A program made the position numbers and the translations under genes. This document shows positions 10,733 to 22,595 of a stretch of 64,000 nt of DNA, in pieces. Origin of the DNA: Taxillus chinensis. Taxonomy: Eukaryota; Streptophyta; Magnoliopsida; Santalales; Loranthaceae. The notes below the pieces were generated by a model that saw nothing but the letters and a program-made list of their open reading frames with translations, did not search any database and was not told the origin of the DNA. Positions within the stretch are counted from its first letter, which is position 1. Each line of letters opens with the position of its first letter. The stretch is taken from positions 37,836,324 through 37,900,323 of the forward strand of contig CM042085.1 in NCBI GenBank assembly GCA_023512835.1. The letters run 5' to 3'.

Positions 10733-12926
10733 TGTCACGCCCCCGAATTCCGGGGAACCGGAACCGGGTACATGACTTCCCCTTGCCCGCACCCGAAAGG
10801 TCAAGGGGTTGGTGACTGCACCAATAGAGACTATACATGGTCTTTGTCTCAAATATGTAACCCCTGTACGTCATACATCAAGGGTAATCTTGTTTAATCA
10901 TGCACACATTAAGTCAAAGCAGTCATCGACATCACATCACAAACAAGTATGCAAATACAACTGTCCACGGACCCATGTCCGGGATACAAACATAATACAA
11001 TACACAATACATAATACGAGAATATAGTCTTGTATCATACATCGAGTAGTGGGCACGTCCTCTTGGAAGAAAGTCCTCCACTAGTCTCGGGTCACACCTG
11101 AAAAGGTAAACAACAAGTAGGGGTGAGCGACAAGCTCGGTAGGTGACCCCGACACTCCACATCATGCAAACATACAAGTCTATACTACATGCTACGTACT
11201 GCGTGCCTTGTGTAGTGTGCACAATCATCGGACTCAGCCAAAACAAACATCGGGACCTAGCCTGCCCACACAGGACATCTTGTCCCACGATCCTCACTAG
11301 GATCCCGGGCACTCAGCCCTACCACAGCGCTTATGCCCGGACACGGGCCACACCGGCTTGCCATCGGTGCGTATGCGTTCAACCACATAGCACCATCGGT
11401 GCATCACGGTGAGAACCCAAACAAGTCACGGAGTCCATGCCCCAATACCCCACATCAACATACTAACATGAGTATGGCATGTCATTCTCGACATTTCCTT
11501 TGGACTCGGGCGGTCTCCACAAGTAAATCCTCGATCCTTGATTTATGAAGGAAGTACCCATAAAGACTATTTTCTTGAAATTAAAAGTCCCGGCATTGGG
11601 TTCCCATAGCATAAATAAGATAATCTGATTTTTGGGGATTTTTCTGAGATGTCTAACCCCACTTTCCAAAAATTCACCACTACGAACTTTTGGGTTTTTC
11701 CGAGATTTTACACTAAATCCCAAATTTCACATTTTGAAATAATGGGAATTAATTTTTCTAGTATTTTTCTTTGAATCCAAATGGGGGGGGGGGTATTTCG
11801 TTATTTACATTGTAACTTAAGTATAATACTTAAATGTGTAGATGGGTATAGGTTGCAATGTAAATAGGTCCATCCGATCAATCGTATTTCGAATTGGCCG
11901 GTGAAACTACATTTTGAATCTGCATTTCGAATACGCATTTCGAATCTGTATTTTCGAATCTCTTTTCGAATCAGCCCGACCCTCGAACCTACACTCGAAC
12001 TACCTTAAAATACCTTCGAAGTACCCATGAACCGCCTTGAACTCCCCTCCGAAGTACCTTCGAACCTTCAAACGACACTCGAAAATTTCACATTCGACAC
12101 TCGAAATTACACTAATCGATTGACCTACCTTCGAACCTTCGAACCTGGACATTGAAATTTTCAATTTCAGTCGATCTCATCGGCTGTTCTCTACCAGTTC
12201 ACGGCGTTCATCATCGTTTTTCACTGTTTTCGTCCAGCTATCAACCCGGAACCAAAAAAATCATACCCTATACTATATATTAGGTTTTAAATCACGGTTT
12301 TTACCCCTTTAATCTAAGATTCAACCCAAAATTGGTTTTTCCCCAATTTCTAGGGTTCAACACAATTTGCATCATTTCATCAAATTCTTACATGTTAATC
12401 CAAAAAAACAGCAAAAAGGGTGAAGAATCAAGGGAACCCACCCCACCCCGTTCGATGATTCTTATTTGAACGAGCTCAAAACGCCCCAAATCGCCAAGGC
12501 CTCCAAGCTTCCTTCTCTCTTTCTCTCTCTAAGCTCTCCAACGCAGATGCGAGAAATGCTAAAACGTAACGGGAAGCTCTCTTTCCCCTATTTATATTTT
12601 TGCCTGTGACCTACTCGACCATTGACCCGTCAATAATTAACCTCCAAGGTCCCGAACTCCAAATTGAATCAAACTACAGTCAAAATTCGAAGCATACCCA
12701 AATGACGTCCACAAAACATCACCAAAACACTACCCCGCCCTCCACCCCCAACACCCCAGCCCGCCCCCCCGCCCCCCCCGCCACCTTCGGTCCCCGGGGC
12801 CCCCCCCCCCGGAATCGGCCCAAGACAAGTCAAAATGCTCACATTGACGGCTCCACTACCGTCTATAGTTACATTCCCATAGGAATATCTCTTAAGACTA
12901 TCTAATCCCAAATACGAGTCTTTACA
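10733..12926 (-). repeat. Element A' 3' LTR
   Basis: The reverse complement matches the LTR of A at both ends: TGTCACGCCCCC at 10733 mirrors the GGGGGCGTGACA end of A, and GTCTTTACA at 12918-12926 mirrors the TGTAAAGAC start. The part at about 10740-11800 aligns well. About 11880-12150 instead carries TTCGAA-rich repeats where A has its 28-bp array. A minus-strand TATA-like TATAAATA lies near 12588-12598, and a C-rich tract fills about 12765-12822. Confidence 0.85.
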
Positions 12927-15900
12927 TCCTCCCCACCTTAGAACTTTTCGTCCTCGAAAATAAAACACATGCCCAAATGACATAGAAAAAACAAGTCCCA
13001 TCCACAACAAAACATCAAACATGATCACCGATCACACATGTCAAGGCAATGCACAACAAGCCAAACAGAACCCACATTGGGCACAAGATCCAACAATAAC
13101 GAGTTAAACCACATCTCAAACAACATATGCAAAACAAATGCATAAAATATAACTCATACCTCAGGAAGGTCCTCACATCCTCCCCACCTCACGATTGATC
13201 GCCCTCGAACACAAGGAATAAAGAACTTGGGTGAAGACCCGCATCTGGCTCTCTTTCTCCCAAGTTTGCTCCTCCATGCCTCGGTGTCGCCAGCTAACAC
13301 CCGAACTAGTGGGATCGTCTTGCCCAAGACCTGGTCCCGCCTGTCCAAAATCTGTGCCGGCATCTCAACAACGGCACCATCATCGACCAAGTCTATCTCG
13401 CGATACCTCCCGGCCAGACCTGAACATAAAACATGTCCACTCAAGTGAAGCCACTTTGTGCCCACGGTGGCAACAATCTCAAACGGCCCCACAAAACGAG
13501 GGAGAGTTTGGATCCACGTCCAAACCTCCAATGCCCTCGGCTGGGAAACCCGCAAAAACACGTCACCCACCTCAAGCGGGGCAAGGGGGGGCCGCTTCGG
13601 CCCGCGGGGCAGCGCACGTTTTTCCGTTTTTTGGGCGGATTCTGTTTTTATTCAAGGTTGCTTTTTCTCCGTGGTTTTCCTTTTTTTTTTTTTTTTTTTC
13701 TCGAACCATATCGGGACCGAGAACTGTCTCTCTCCGTCTGTGCCCAACACAGGGGGTCCTACACGCCCCCCATGGCTCGCTCTACGGAGCCATCCCAATC
13801 GTCTGATAATTGTTGTTGTAGGACCCCAAAGACTCCACCAAAGGGGGAAAGGTGAGTCTCCCAACAACCTCCAAAATCTAGGACACGGGCATGCAACATA
13901 TCCTCGAGCGTCTCGAATCGTCCGCTCGGGCCGGCCATCCGTGCGGATGAAAGGGGTATCTTGAGGTTCACCCTAGTCCCCAGGTCGCGCGGATTGTCTC
14001 CAAAATTGAGAGGTGAACCTCGCATCCCGATCGGATACAATAGATAATGGGACTCCATGCAACCGCACAATAACATCAATATACCTAGTCCCAAAGTCGA
14101 TATAAAACAGCCGATTTGGTCAATCGGTCCTCACAATACCCATATAGTGTCGTGTCCCCCTGAACGAAGTCCAAATCCATGGTCACGTGGTCCCATTTCC
14201 ATTTTTTTTTAACTGACTTGGTGTCAAATCACCTCTCACAAAATCAGCAATGGCCTTGGTTCGGGCCTGCACCAAAACCTTCTCACGAATAGGTACATCT
14301 TGGTCCCACCGGGATGGCCGATCCTCGGCCCTGGTAAACACCCGAAGAACCTCCTCCTGAAGAGAAGTGGGAACTATCAATCTACCCCTATACACTACAT
14401 GCACGTCGAAGATCCTCGCAATCTGTCGGGGGATGACCTCACAATCAATGTCCCCCGAGTGATCCTCTATGATCCTGTGCTGCATCTCTGGGACTGCTAC
14501 AACAACACCGAGGGTCCCTCGCCCCTGTTGGTCACCATCTGCAACCTCATCGTTGACCCATCATCTCCCATTCCTTAATGGCACAATGGGCCACCACCGG
14601 GCCCTTTTTCTACTTGGAGCATCTGCCACCACATTACCCTTCCCGGGGGTATACATTATATCAAACCGAAACTGTTGGGGTACTCCACCCACCGCCTCTG
14701 ATCCAGGTTCGGGTCTCCGTTAGAGAAGATATCTTAAAGCTCTTGTGGTCCGTATACACCACAAACTTCTCCCCAGGAGATAGTGCCCAGCTCTTAAGTG
14801 CAAAGCTTGAGCTAACTCCAAATCATGCGTGGGATAGCTCTGCTCATGTGGTCTCAATAGACCACACTAAGCAATCACCTGCCGAAGCATCACACATACA
14901 CCTCGAAAGGCACACCCTCCTGTGGAAGAATCAAGATAGGTGCTTGGGGTCAACTGCCTTCGCTCCATGAAAGCAAGGCAAGGGAACTCCCTTCCTAGTC
15001 AAGTGTGTCATGGGGGGCCGCCCCGGGGGAAAAACCCCCCCGAACCTCCGATAATAACACCAAGGAAGCTACGAATCTCAAACACATTCGTGGGCCTCTT
15101 CCACGACATGGTGCCTCAATCTTCTCGGGATCCACTGTGATACCCTCCGAAGATACCACATGCCCCAAGAAGTGCACGCGACCAGAAGTCACATTTTGTG
15201 AACTTCTGCGTACAATCGATGCTCCCGAAAGGTCTGCCCCACACAACCTCTAGTGCTCCTCATGCTCCCTCTTGGTCGCTGAATAGACCAAAATATCGTC
15301 AATGAACACCACAACGAACATATCTAAATATGGAGCAAACACCTGGTTCATCAATCCCATAAACACTGCTGGAGCATTCGTGAGCCCAAACGGCATCACA
15401 AGCCACTCATAATGCCCATACGACAACTAAACGCGGTCTTGGGGGATATCCGCCTCCTTAACCCTCAACTAATGGTATCCGCAGGATCTCAAATCTATCT
15501 TGGAAAACCATCTCGCACCTCGAAACCGATCGAACAGGTCATCGATCCTCGGCAATGGATACTGTTCTTCACGGTCACCTGGTTCAACTTCCGGTAGTCT
15601 ATGCACGGCGAAGTGAACCATCCGCCTTCTTGGCGAACAACCCTGGAGCACCCCACGGTTACTTACTCCGCTGATAAACCTCGCGCCAATAGGTCATCTA
15701 TCTGTCTCTTGAGCTCTCTAAGCATCTGGGTCCTTTTTGCGCGTTCTAACCTGATCGGTGTTGTCCCTGGCAAGCAACTTCATTCGAAAACTCTACCTCC
15801 CTCACGGGGGTAAGCGCCAAGTCCGGAACCCCGACATGGGGATCTACAATGGGTGGCAAAACAGCCTTCCCCTCCCCTCTTTCGACCAACGTCAAGGAGG

Positions 15901-17211
15901 GGGCGAGGGTGGGTCACATCACCCCCCCCATGCCTCGATGGGTCCCACACCCATGCTTCCTCGGTCCACTCACCCACAAAGACACCCAGCGTGCCCTCGG
16001 GGGTTGAGAAACGTCAGGCTCCGTCGAAAACAATCAATCTTGGCCTCCACGGAGACCAACCGGTCCATACCGGATAACATCAAAATCGTCTAACTCCATG
16101 ACATACAAATCACACAACGGGTTAACACCCCCAGAGTGTTCCAACACTCTCATCGCACACTTTAATTCCACCAAAGGTGAAGCAACCATCGCGACTCCTG
16201 TCTCCGGTCTAACTCAAACCCATAGCTAGCGAAATAGAAAAGAATGGGTAGCACCGGTATCCAATCAAAACTGAACAAATAGTATGAGGAAATGATGATG
16301 GTACCTCTCGCCTGAAGGTCTCGCTCTGCCTCATCCGATTTGGTGAACCTTTTTTTCTGCTTCTGTGGTGAGGGCAAAGGTTCTCCCGGGTAGTCCAGGG
16401 GCTGGGGGGCCTTCCGTTGTTCCGTGGCCACTAGTCACGGCCCATTGGGGCCTTGCCCCGGGCCTGCGTGCTCAACATACCTTTCCTTCGTTTTGGTTTT
16501 TTCCTCCAAAGTCGCGTCTGCGTGCTCTGTGCGGCGGCAGCGCGGCACCGAGATGGAGCCCCACTCCTCCCCTCGTGATCTCTCGGATGAGCTGCACTTC
16601 TTGGTTGAGCTAAGGGTAAATTCCCTAACTTCCCTTCTCTCGAACCCCGGCCCCCTCTTTTTTGGCATCGGGCGGTCTCTCGAGACATGCCCGGGCCAGC
16701 CAACTCCAACAGGTCCCTGGCCTCTGGCTGGTGAACTCTCACGAGGTCCCACCGCGTCAACCCCTGACCACCCTCCCTCCCTCTCGGCGGGCGGCGCCCT
16801 TGCTCTCCCCACTCTGCCTCTTCTTGCTCGGACTGCCGAACCGCCCGGCCCGCCAGGCTCTCGCGATCCTAGTTTTTTCTTTTGATCGGCTGGGGGGGGG
16901 GGTTTTCTTGTTTTTTTTTTTTTTAAAGATGCCTTAAACAAGTAAATTTTGTTTTTTTTTTTTCCCGATCCCGGTTCACTCCCAAATACGTGAAATACAG
17001 CTCGTCCACACGATCAGGCTACCAGCACAAGCTCAAAATACTCTCTCGTCGAGCAACTCGCTCAACTCTTCATCGGCGCCTGCCATGGACAGCTACAGTG
17101 GATTCCCACCACTGTCTGGCGTCGCCATCGCGCACCGCCCCCCCAGCGGCCCCCTCATCTCAAAGATGTCCTCTGTCCATCTAATCCGGTCCTCGGCTAC
17201 CTCGGGCCGTG
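12927..17211 (-). pseudogene. Element A' gag-pol remnant
   Basis: On the minus strand from right to left one finds gag pieces (about 17211-16600, including the match to the SRPEVAEDWIRW region of A), protease-flanking sequence (about 16430-15830), RT (about 15660-15000), RNase H (about 14950-14590), integrase (about 14480-13760), and the GPF/Y module with chromodomain-like tail (13570-13200, containing FVGPFEIVATVG and AEILDRR-like AQILDRRDQVL). Relative to A a block of some 25 residues is missing between the GPF/Y module and the tail. Near-random indels and runs of T, C and G interrupt every domain, so no product is possible. Confidence 0.82.
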
Positions 17212-17540
17212 CATCTTCCTAAGGGCATAAAGGTACGTTATCACTTGTCACATGCACCTCCCAAAAGTCCCCTCTTGGGCTCATCTCTTACCTCAAACTT
17301 GTGCACCAACATCCAAGGTGTTTGTGGTTAACTTCTTAACACAGGTCATTACATCCTCTCCCCCCTTAAGACTTTTCGTCCTCGAAAAGAAATGACATAC
17401 GAGGAAAACAAACACAAGCTACCCATTTGCCACCCGGCAAGCACAACACCCAAATGGGTCATACATGCCACGACCAGGACAAGACATAACGGCAAATAAC
17501 AAGGTACCACCATAATCCATAACCACAATAATGCATATAA
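17212..17540 (-). repeat. Second copy of the B LTR end and B 3' internal region
   Basis: 17212-17353 repeats the end of the B 3' LTR (9931-10072), and 17354-17540 repeats the B 3' internal region (10073-10253), including the purine tract. It joins directly to the truncated gag of A' on the left and to the C LTR on the right. Small indels distinguish it from the first copy. Confidence 0.85.
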
Positions 17541-18795
17541 TCATAGCAATTCGCAAGCGTACGGATCGTTACAAGTAATAAAGTGGACTCAAAGTCCGGA
17601 TGTCGAATCCAAGAGGAAAGTGATCAAGTAAAAAGCTCATTTTGTAAATCCGTGATGTATTTACAGTTGGTTTTGTATCATTAGCAATTTGAATGTTGTA
17701 ATTTAAATAAACAAAGCAATGTAAATGTTCTTATGGGAGAAATTAGGGATTTGGATGTCAATCAATGTAATTAATTAATCTCTTGTTCTTAAGGCATATT
17801 AATTCAAACTTTCCCTTCTTATTTAAAACCCAACACCTTTGCATGTACTAGCCTCTTTAGGGGTATTAGCCGTTTTTAAATCACGTCTTAGCTTCAACAC
17901 CAACTATTGCAAGATTTCATCCGCAAATTATAATCTTAGCAAGTCAAATCTCTTAACTATCCGGTTATCAATGTCTTCTTTCGATCCATAATTGATTAAC
18001 CTTTTACAAGATTTAAGGTGGCCAAACTTAAATCTCACATGCTAACTCAAAAGACTTGATAAACATAATAGGGAATTTCAAATTAACTAGCCAAAAGAAA
18101 TGAAATTAAAAACTTACATCAAATCCATCCTCCTCCCATGGAGGTTTAAGCTACCATAGCAAATAAGAAAACTATTGTTCTAACTATGAGAACCCAATAC
18201 ACCTCTCTCTCTCCAGAATGAACGATTTTCCCAAATTACATGAAAAATCCCTTTTTGTCTTACAATTCTGTGCATAACCGCATCCTCTAACCGTTAGAAC
18301 TATTCCCTCCATTAATTCAAACTCGTTTCCCTCTCAAAAAGGTTGATGGAGCATCATCAGATCCTTTAATGAAGGATTACAGGATGTACACGTGGCATCT
18401 ATGAGGATTCGTTGATCAGCAGAATACGTTGTGCAGAAACTGCCCGCGGTCAATTCATTTGGTCAACTCAATTTCAAATGACCGTTTCAAATGATCAAGC
18501 TCTCGGGAGCTTCTGGTCAACTCAATTGGTCCCGTCATTTCTTTTTAGTCATTTCAAATTTGAAATGACCGCAGTGCAGATTATTCCTTGCTCCTTCATT
18601 CTTTCTTTGGACCTTGTACTTGGCCTATTTTCCATTCAAAGACAACAAAAACACCACAAAGGATCTACTAATGCTATGTTAGGGGGTTAGTTCATTAATC
18701 ATTCAAATTCATCAAAATGAAGTTAAAGATGTGATCTTTTATCATGAAATCCCCTTCATTTGACACTAAAATGTGTTAGAAAAACCCCCCTAACA
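17541..18795 (-). repeat. Element C 3' LTR, nearly complete copy
   Basis: It matches 28241-29559 with few substitutions, except for the first bases (TCATAGCAATTCG instead of TGTTAGCAATTCCG) and a scrambled, shortened patch at about 17860-17930. It ends CCCCCCTAACA at 18795. It is the copy contiguous with the internal region of C. Confidence 0.88.
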
Positions 18796-20051
18796 ACAAC
18801 TCCAAACTTAGAACTTGCTCGTCCCGAGGCAATTAGAATTATGAGGCATAGCAAAAGTAAGAAAATGACTTGATATAAGAGCATGTGAAAGAATAAAACA
18901 TCCATAAAACATATGGTTTAACTCTTAATATCATGTATGAAGTTTTGTATTCTCAGCCCAACAATCATATGTTCTCTTTACAGAAGACTACGAAGCAATT
19001 GAACCACCAACATTCTGAAACAAATTTCCTAATTCCTTGTAATCTCACAATGAGCAAAGCAACCTTACTCATAGGGTAATGTCACTTCACTCTCTCTCAA
19101 TCTTTCATGGAATTAAAACTAAAACAAGTGCCTTCCTAATCCTTTTTGGTGATTCAACCATCATTCCATTACCCAATTAGTTTTTGTCATAGACCACAAT
19201 GATGGTAAAAGTAACAATGCCCAACACACTTCTTATCTATTTTTAATGTATAAGTAAGTTCTATGTACAATGCACTCTGAAAATATACAACTATAATACT
19301 GTTTTTTTTTTAAGGATTATGCTGCAATAGTCTATATAACCTTACAAGTGTTTCCTTGATGGATTATACATCTCCACAGTCCATAACCTTCTCTTTCTTT
19401 CTTTTCCAAGGCTTATGCTACGGTAGTCTATATAACCTTACAAAGTTTTCCTTGATGGATTATATATCTCCACAGTTCATAACCTTCTCTTTTTTTTTTT
19501 AAGTATACACACTTTATACAACACTTTATACAACTTGGAACATTGTACTTATTCTAAACAAAGTGGGTTATGACTCCAACTCCACCATTCCAACTATCCA
19601 ATCACCAATGTAGAACTATAGAAGAACTTATTGAAGTTTAATTTCCATGAAGTGAACACTCATCAAAATATATAGCTCTCAATAAAGTTATGTTCTCACT
19701 CATTCAAGGAATCAAGTTATTTATTCAAAAGTTGTCAATTCATTATGGATCCAAGTCTTTGTTCAAACACATGATGATATCATTCCAAGTACATGAGTTT
19801 CATGCATGGGATTAATGAGTGACCATTGGTTTCAAAAGTATTTCATTCTTAAACATGTTATATATAAACATTTCAAAAATTTTCCTCATGAATTTATCTT
19901 TTGATCATGCAACTCCTTTCACAATATAACCAAATCTCATATATGAACAATGCATATCATCATTAATTCCATTGCATCTTCACAAACAACTCCAAACTTG
20001 GAGTTTTGCATATTCACAAAAACAAAAACATACAGCCAGAAAGGGAATTGT
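18796..20051 (-). other. Element C 3' untranslated region
   Basis: AT-rich non-coding sequence between the Ulp1-like region and the 3' LTR. I see no ORF of note. It includes a 96-base tandem duplication listed separately. The minus-strand bases just before the LTR are not a clean purine run, so the polypurine tract is unclear. Confidence 0.65.
19314..19495 (-). repeat. 96-bp tandem duplication in the element C 3' region
   Basis: Two direct copies with a 96-base offset (GGATTATGCTGC at 19314, GGCTTATGCTAC at 19410), each containing AGTCTATATAACCTTACAA and CTCCACAGT. They differ at several positions. Confidence 0.8.
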
Positions 20052-21081
20052 TCAAACCTTTTTCTTCTTTTTCTTACGAGGAGAGGCTGGCTCACTAAAA
20101 TAATACATCATTTGAGCCATCAATTCACGAAGGGCTAGTACAGAAATCGGGTTTGAATTTGGTGCATCCCATTTTCCTCCATGTTCTTGCATGAGAGCTG
20201 TCAGATAGTAACAAACAAAAGGCCCACAGCTTGAATTGTCAACTTGGCGAGGTGATGGTTGGACTGAATAGGACAATTGTTCCTATGGTTCCTCCATGCC
20301 ATAATGAGTATATATTTGAGCTATCTTCATAGCCTGATGCAAAGATTCTCCAACCCCAGCTGGTAACTCTTTTAATCTGTCTGCATTATTTGCTCCCAAG
20401 GAATCATATACATGGATAACACGATTCCCCATTGTATACTTCATAGGATATAATGATTTGAGATGTGAATGGGGATCGAACAGCTTTTAAATCTACCCAC
20501 GGTCGGAAACCTTCTTCACTCCCTATCATATATGCAGCCAACGCCTCTGGCTTAAGGGGAGAAGAATTTGCAAGCAAGGGAAATACTTCATAGTCCTTAC
20601 CATGTTTAAAAATCTCTGGTTCCTTCCTTATAGCATCTCTTAAGGCAAAAATGAAATTGCCCAAATCAGGTGACTCAATCCAATTTCGAACACCAACAAT
20701 TCTCCTCAAGTCCTCTGGCCGAAAATGTTCTAAATGCCCAGTTGTTCTATAAAGTTCTTGATTAGAATCTCTAAACTGGAAATATCTCTCTCTTGATTCA
20801 ATTGTTTCCAGCCCTAGAGGGATAAGTATGTCCAACAATGACCATAGAGGAGTTGCAAGCAAATCCAATGATAGCTCAGTTCTCTTTTTCTTTTGAGCTC
20901 TTGTTGGAGCTCTTCTTGTTAGGGCTCTAGTTTTCTTTGGGCGTTTCTGAACAGCACCTGCAGGATGCAAACTGCTCTCTATCTCAAATGGTGGAAAAAG
21001 TTGTATTGTTAGAGGAGAAGGATCTCTCTCTACCTCATCTTCTTCGATTTCCTTTTCACTTGTTGGTTCTGGTGTAGCCAC
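20052..21081 (-). pseudogene. Ulp1-like (C48) cysteine protease region of element C, frameshifted
   Basis: This is the last coding block of C. The first reading block (21081-20404, 225 residues) starts MATPEPTSEKEIEEDE and has an acidic, then Lys/Arg-rich N-terminal part before a globular segment. Its frame is lost near 20450. In the next frame I read a His-containing stretch, then VIHVYDSLGANN, then, after a TAG near 20289, QVDNSSCGPFVCYYLTAL (20247-20194). The Asp in a YDSL context followed by a Gln/Asp and SCGPF is the usual Asp-Gln-Cys arrangement of Ulp1/SENP SUMO-type proteases. The lysine tail KKKKKK closes the frame at 20052. With one frameshift and one stop it is not functional here. 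Whether the family uses it as a protease is inference. Confidence 0.72.
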
Positions 21082-22264
21082 ATGAGTGGAAGCTACTTCT
21101 TCCTCGATTTCTTTTGCTCCTTCTCCGATTCAGTTGGGCTTTTGTTGATTTCTTCTTCCTTTGTTGCACTTTTTCCAACAATTCTGCAATTTGTTTCATG
21201 TGGCTCTCATAAGCAGCCTTTGCATCTCCTTGAAGCTTAAGTAAGGCTGATTCCTCACTTGAACTTTGTACATCAGTTTCTTCATCTTCCTCAGAAGATT
21301 CATATTTCTCAGGTTTCTGCATATTTTCCTTTTCAGTATTCTCTTCCTCAGTTGAAGAAATCTGAAGTGGGAGAGCTGAACCATCTTTTACAGGAGATAT
21401 TTGCTTTGCTCTATGAAATACAGGCCCCACCAATTTAACGGCTATAGTCCCTTCCTCAGTGATACATTTTATAATCAAATTGTTTGGGTAAGGGGTCTTA
21501 GCAGCAGTTCTATATATACTAGGATAACAGTGTTGCACCACTTTCGTTAAAATTCGCACAAATCCCCTCTTATCCACTGACTTCTTCCACTCTTGAAATA
21601 TCATTTCTGCCCAGTCTATGGATAATTCTGCCTTAATGCTATACATGCATTGTAAATGTGCAACAGGGACTGCATCAATTCCTAGCATCTGAGAAAATAT
21701 GCACCGACCAAAGAGAATAGCCAAAAACCTCAAATACCCCAAAAACCCTATTTTCTTATGATATTTCTTCTCATTCCCCTTGGGTTTGGAGTAGTCAAGT
21801 GCTTCACTAAATTCCTCTTTAGTTAGGTCAGGTAAAGAGCAGCATTTGCTCTGCAAATTGAAGGTTTTTCGAATATTGGAAGCAGAAATTACTACCTTCT
21901 TTCCCCCTACTGTACATATCATGCGATTCTCCTCTGTTTTCAGATTATTATAAAAATTTTCTGCAAACTCCATCAACAGAGGGCAAGGATCGCCACATAC
22001 CTTGTGCAAGTTCTGCCCTTCAAGTATTCTCTGCATTTCGGCCGCCCATGAGATTCTAGGGTTATTCAAGAGTTCCCATGGAAACACCAGTCCTGGCGTC
22101 ACCTCTCTGACAACTGCCTTTGATTTCACCATGTGAACCGTCGCGAAGAAAACGAGCGAGTGTTCAACTTGGTTGGAGGTAATCTGAATCAACAAACCTT
22201 TAAGAGATAAGGGAGCTGAGCGAGATTCGCGAACTGGAGGAGTGAGCTGGTAGATTTCGTGCAA
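21056..22264 (-). CDS. Athila-type ORF after pol, plant-transposon-protein domain
   Basis: An open frame of 402 codons lies at the place where Athila elements carry their so-called envelope-like ORF. The start may be 22264 or, more plausibly, the internal Met at 22132 (MVKSKAVVREV). The central part (ISWAAEMQRILEG, CPLLMEFAENFYNNLK, VVISASNIRKTFNLQ) resembles the putative plant transposon protein domain often seen in such elements. The C-terminal third is acidic (EEENTEKEN, SSEEDEETDVQSSSEES) and then very basic (RRRSKRNRGRS), like a nuclear protein. I see no signal peptide or membrane span, so an envelope role is not supported. It overlaps the start of the Ulp1-like frame by 26 bases. Function unknown. 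Confidence 0.75.
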   Translation of the reverse strand: MHEIYQLTPPVRESRSAPLSLKGLLIQITSNQVEHSLVFFATVHMVKSKAVVREVTPGLVFPWELLNNPRISWAAEMQRILEGQNLHKVCGDPCPLLMEFAENFYNNLKTEENRMICTVGGKKVVISASNIRKTFNLQSKCCSLPDLTKEEFSEALDYSKPKGNEKKYHKKIGFLGYLRFLAILFGRCIFSQMLGIDAVPVAHLQCMYSIKAELSIDWAEMIFQEWKKSVDKRGFVRILTKVVQHCYPSIYRTAAKTPYPNNLIIKCITEEGTIAVKLVGPVFHRAKQISPVKDGSALPLQISSTEEENTEKENMQKPEKYESSEEDEETDVQSSSEESALLKLQGDAKAAYESHMKQIAELLEKVQQRKKKSTKAQLNRRRSKRNRGRSSFHSCGYTRTNK

Positions 22265-22595
22265 AAGAAGTTCGGCTTAAATATTGACCCTCTGTTTTTA
22301 AATGAGTGTCCTTAGTCAATCGATTTGTCAACTCAATTTTTAATTGACTGAACCTTCGGGACACCTTAGTCATTTCAAATGGCTGTGTCATTTCAATTTG
22401 GTCAAATGACCACTTTACTAAAAATTACCAGTTTCAGTCTAAAACGTAGAATTAACCTCCTTCAACTGCACCGATGCTTGGATTCTCTATCTGAATATCA
22501 ATAAACTCAAACAAACAATCAAATAATCACAAATAACTCGGGTTGCCTCCCGGAAGCGCTGCATTTAATGTCAGTAGCTTGACATTCTTCCTTGA
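22265..22595 (-). other. Spacer between pol and the downstream ORF of element C
   Basis: AT-rich non-coding stretch. In Athila elements the downstream ORF is thought to be expressed from a spliced RNA. I see no clear acceptor that I would commit to here. Confidence 0.4.

Larger units (their letters stand above)
10733..17211 (-). mobile_element. Element A': truncated inverted copy of the A family
   Basis: Minus-strand copy of the A family inserted in the left LTR of C. It has a complete 3' LTR (10733-12926), a purine tract, then pol and gag remnants running backwards. It ends abruptly at 17211 inside gag, at the position equivalent to about 1410 in A. No 5' LTR, primer site or second target duplication is present. 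Compared with A it has many small deletions and long homopolymer runs, so the coding frames are shattered. Either this is a very decayed copy, or a poorly resolved consensus of several copies. Confidence 0.8.

Noticed and set aside
18412..18690. A 92-codon open frame found identically at 29176-29454
   Set aside because: It lies inside the LTRs of element C, so the duplication is just the two LTRs. It has no recognisable protein features.
21056..22264. Retroviral-type envelope protein in element C
   Set aside because: The slot is that of the Athila 'envelope-like' ORF, but there is no signal peptide, no membrane span and no cleavage site. The protein looks nuclear.
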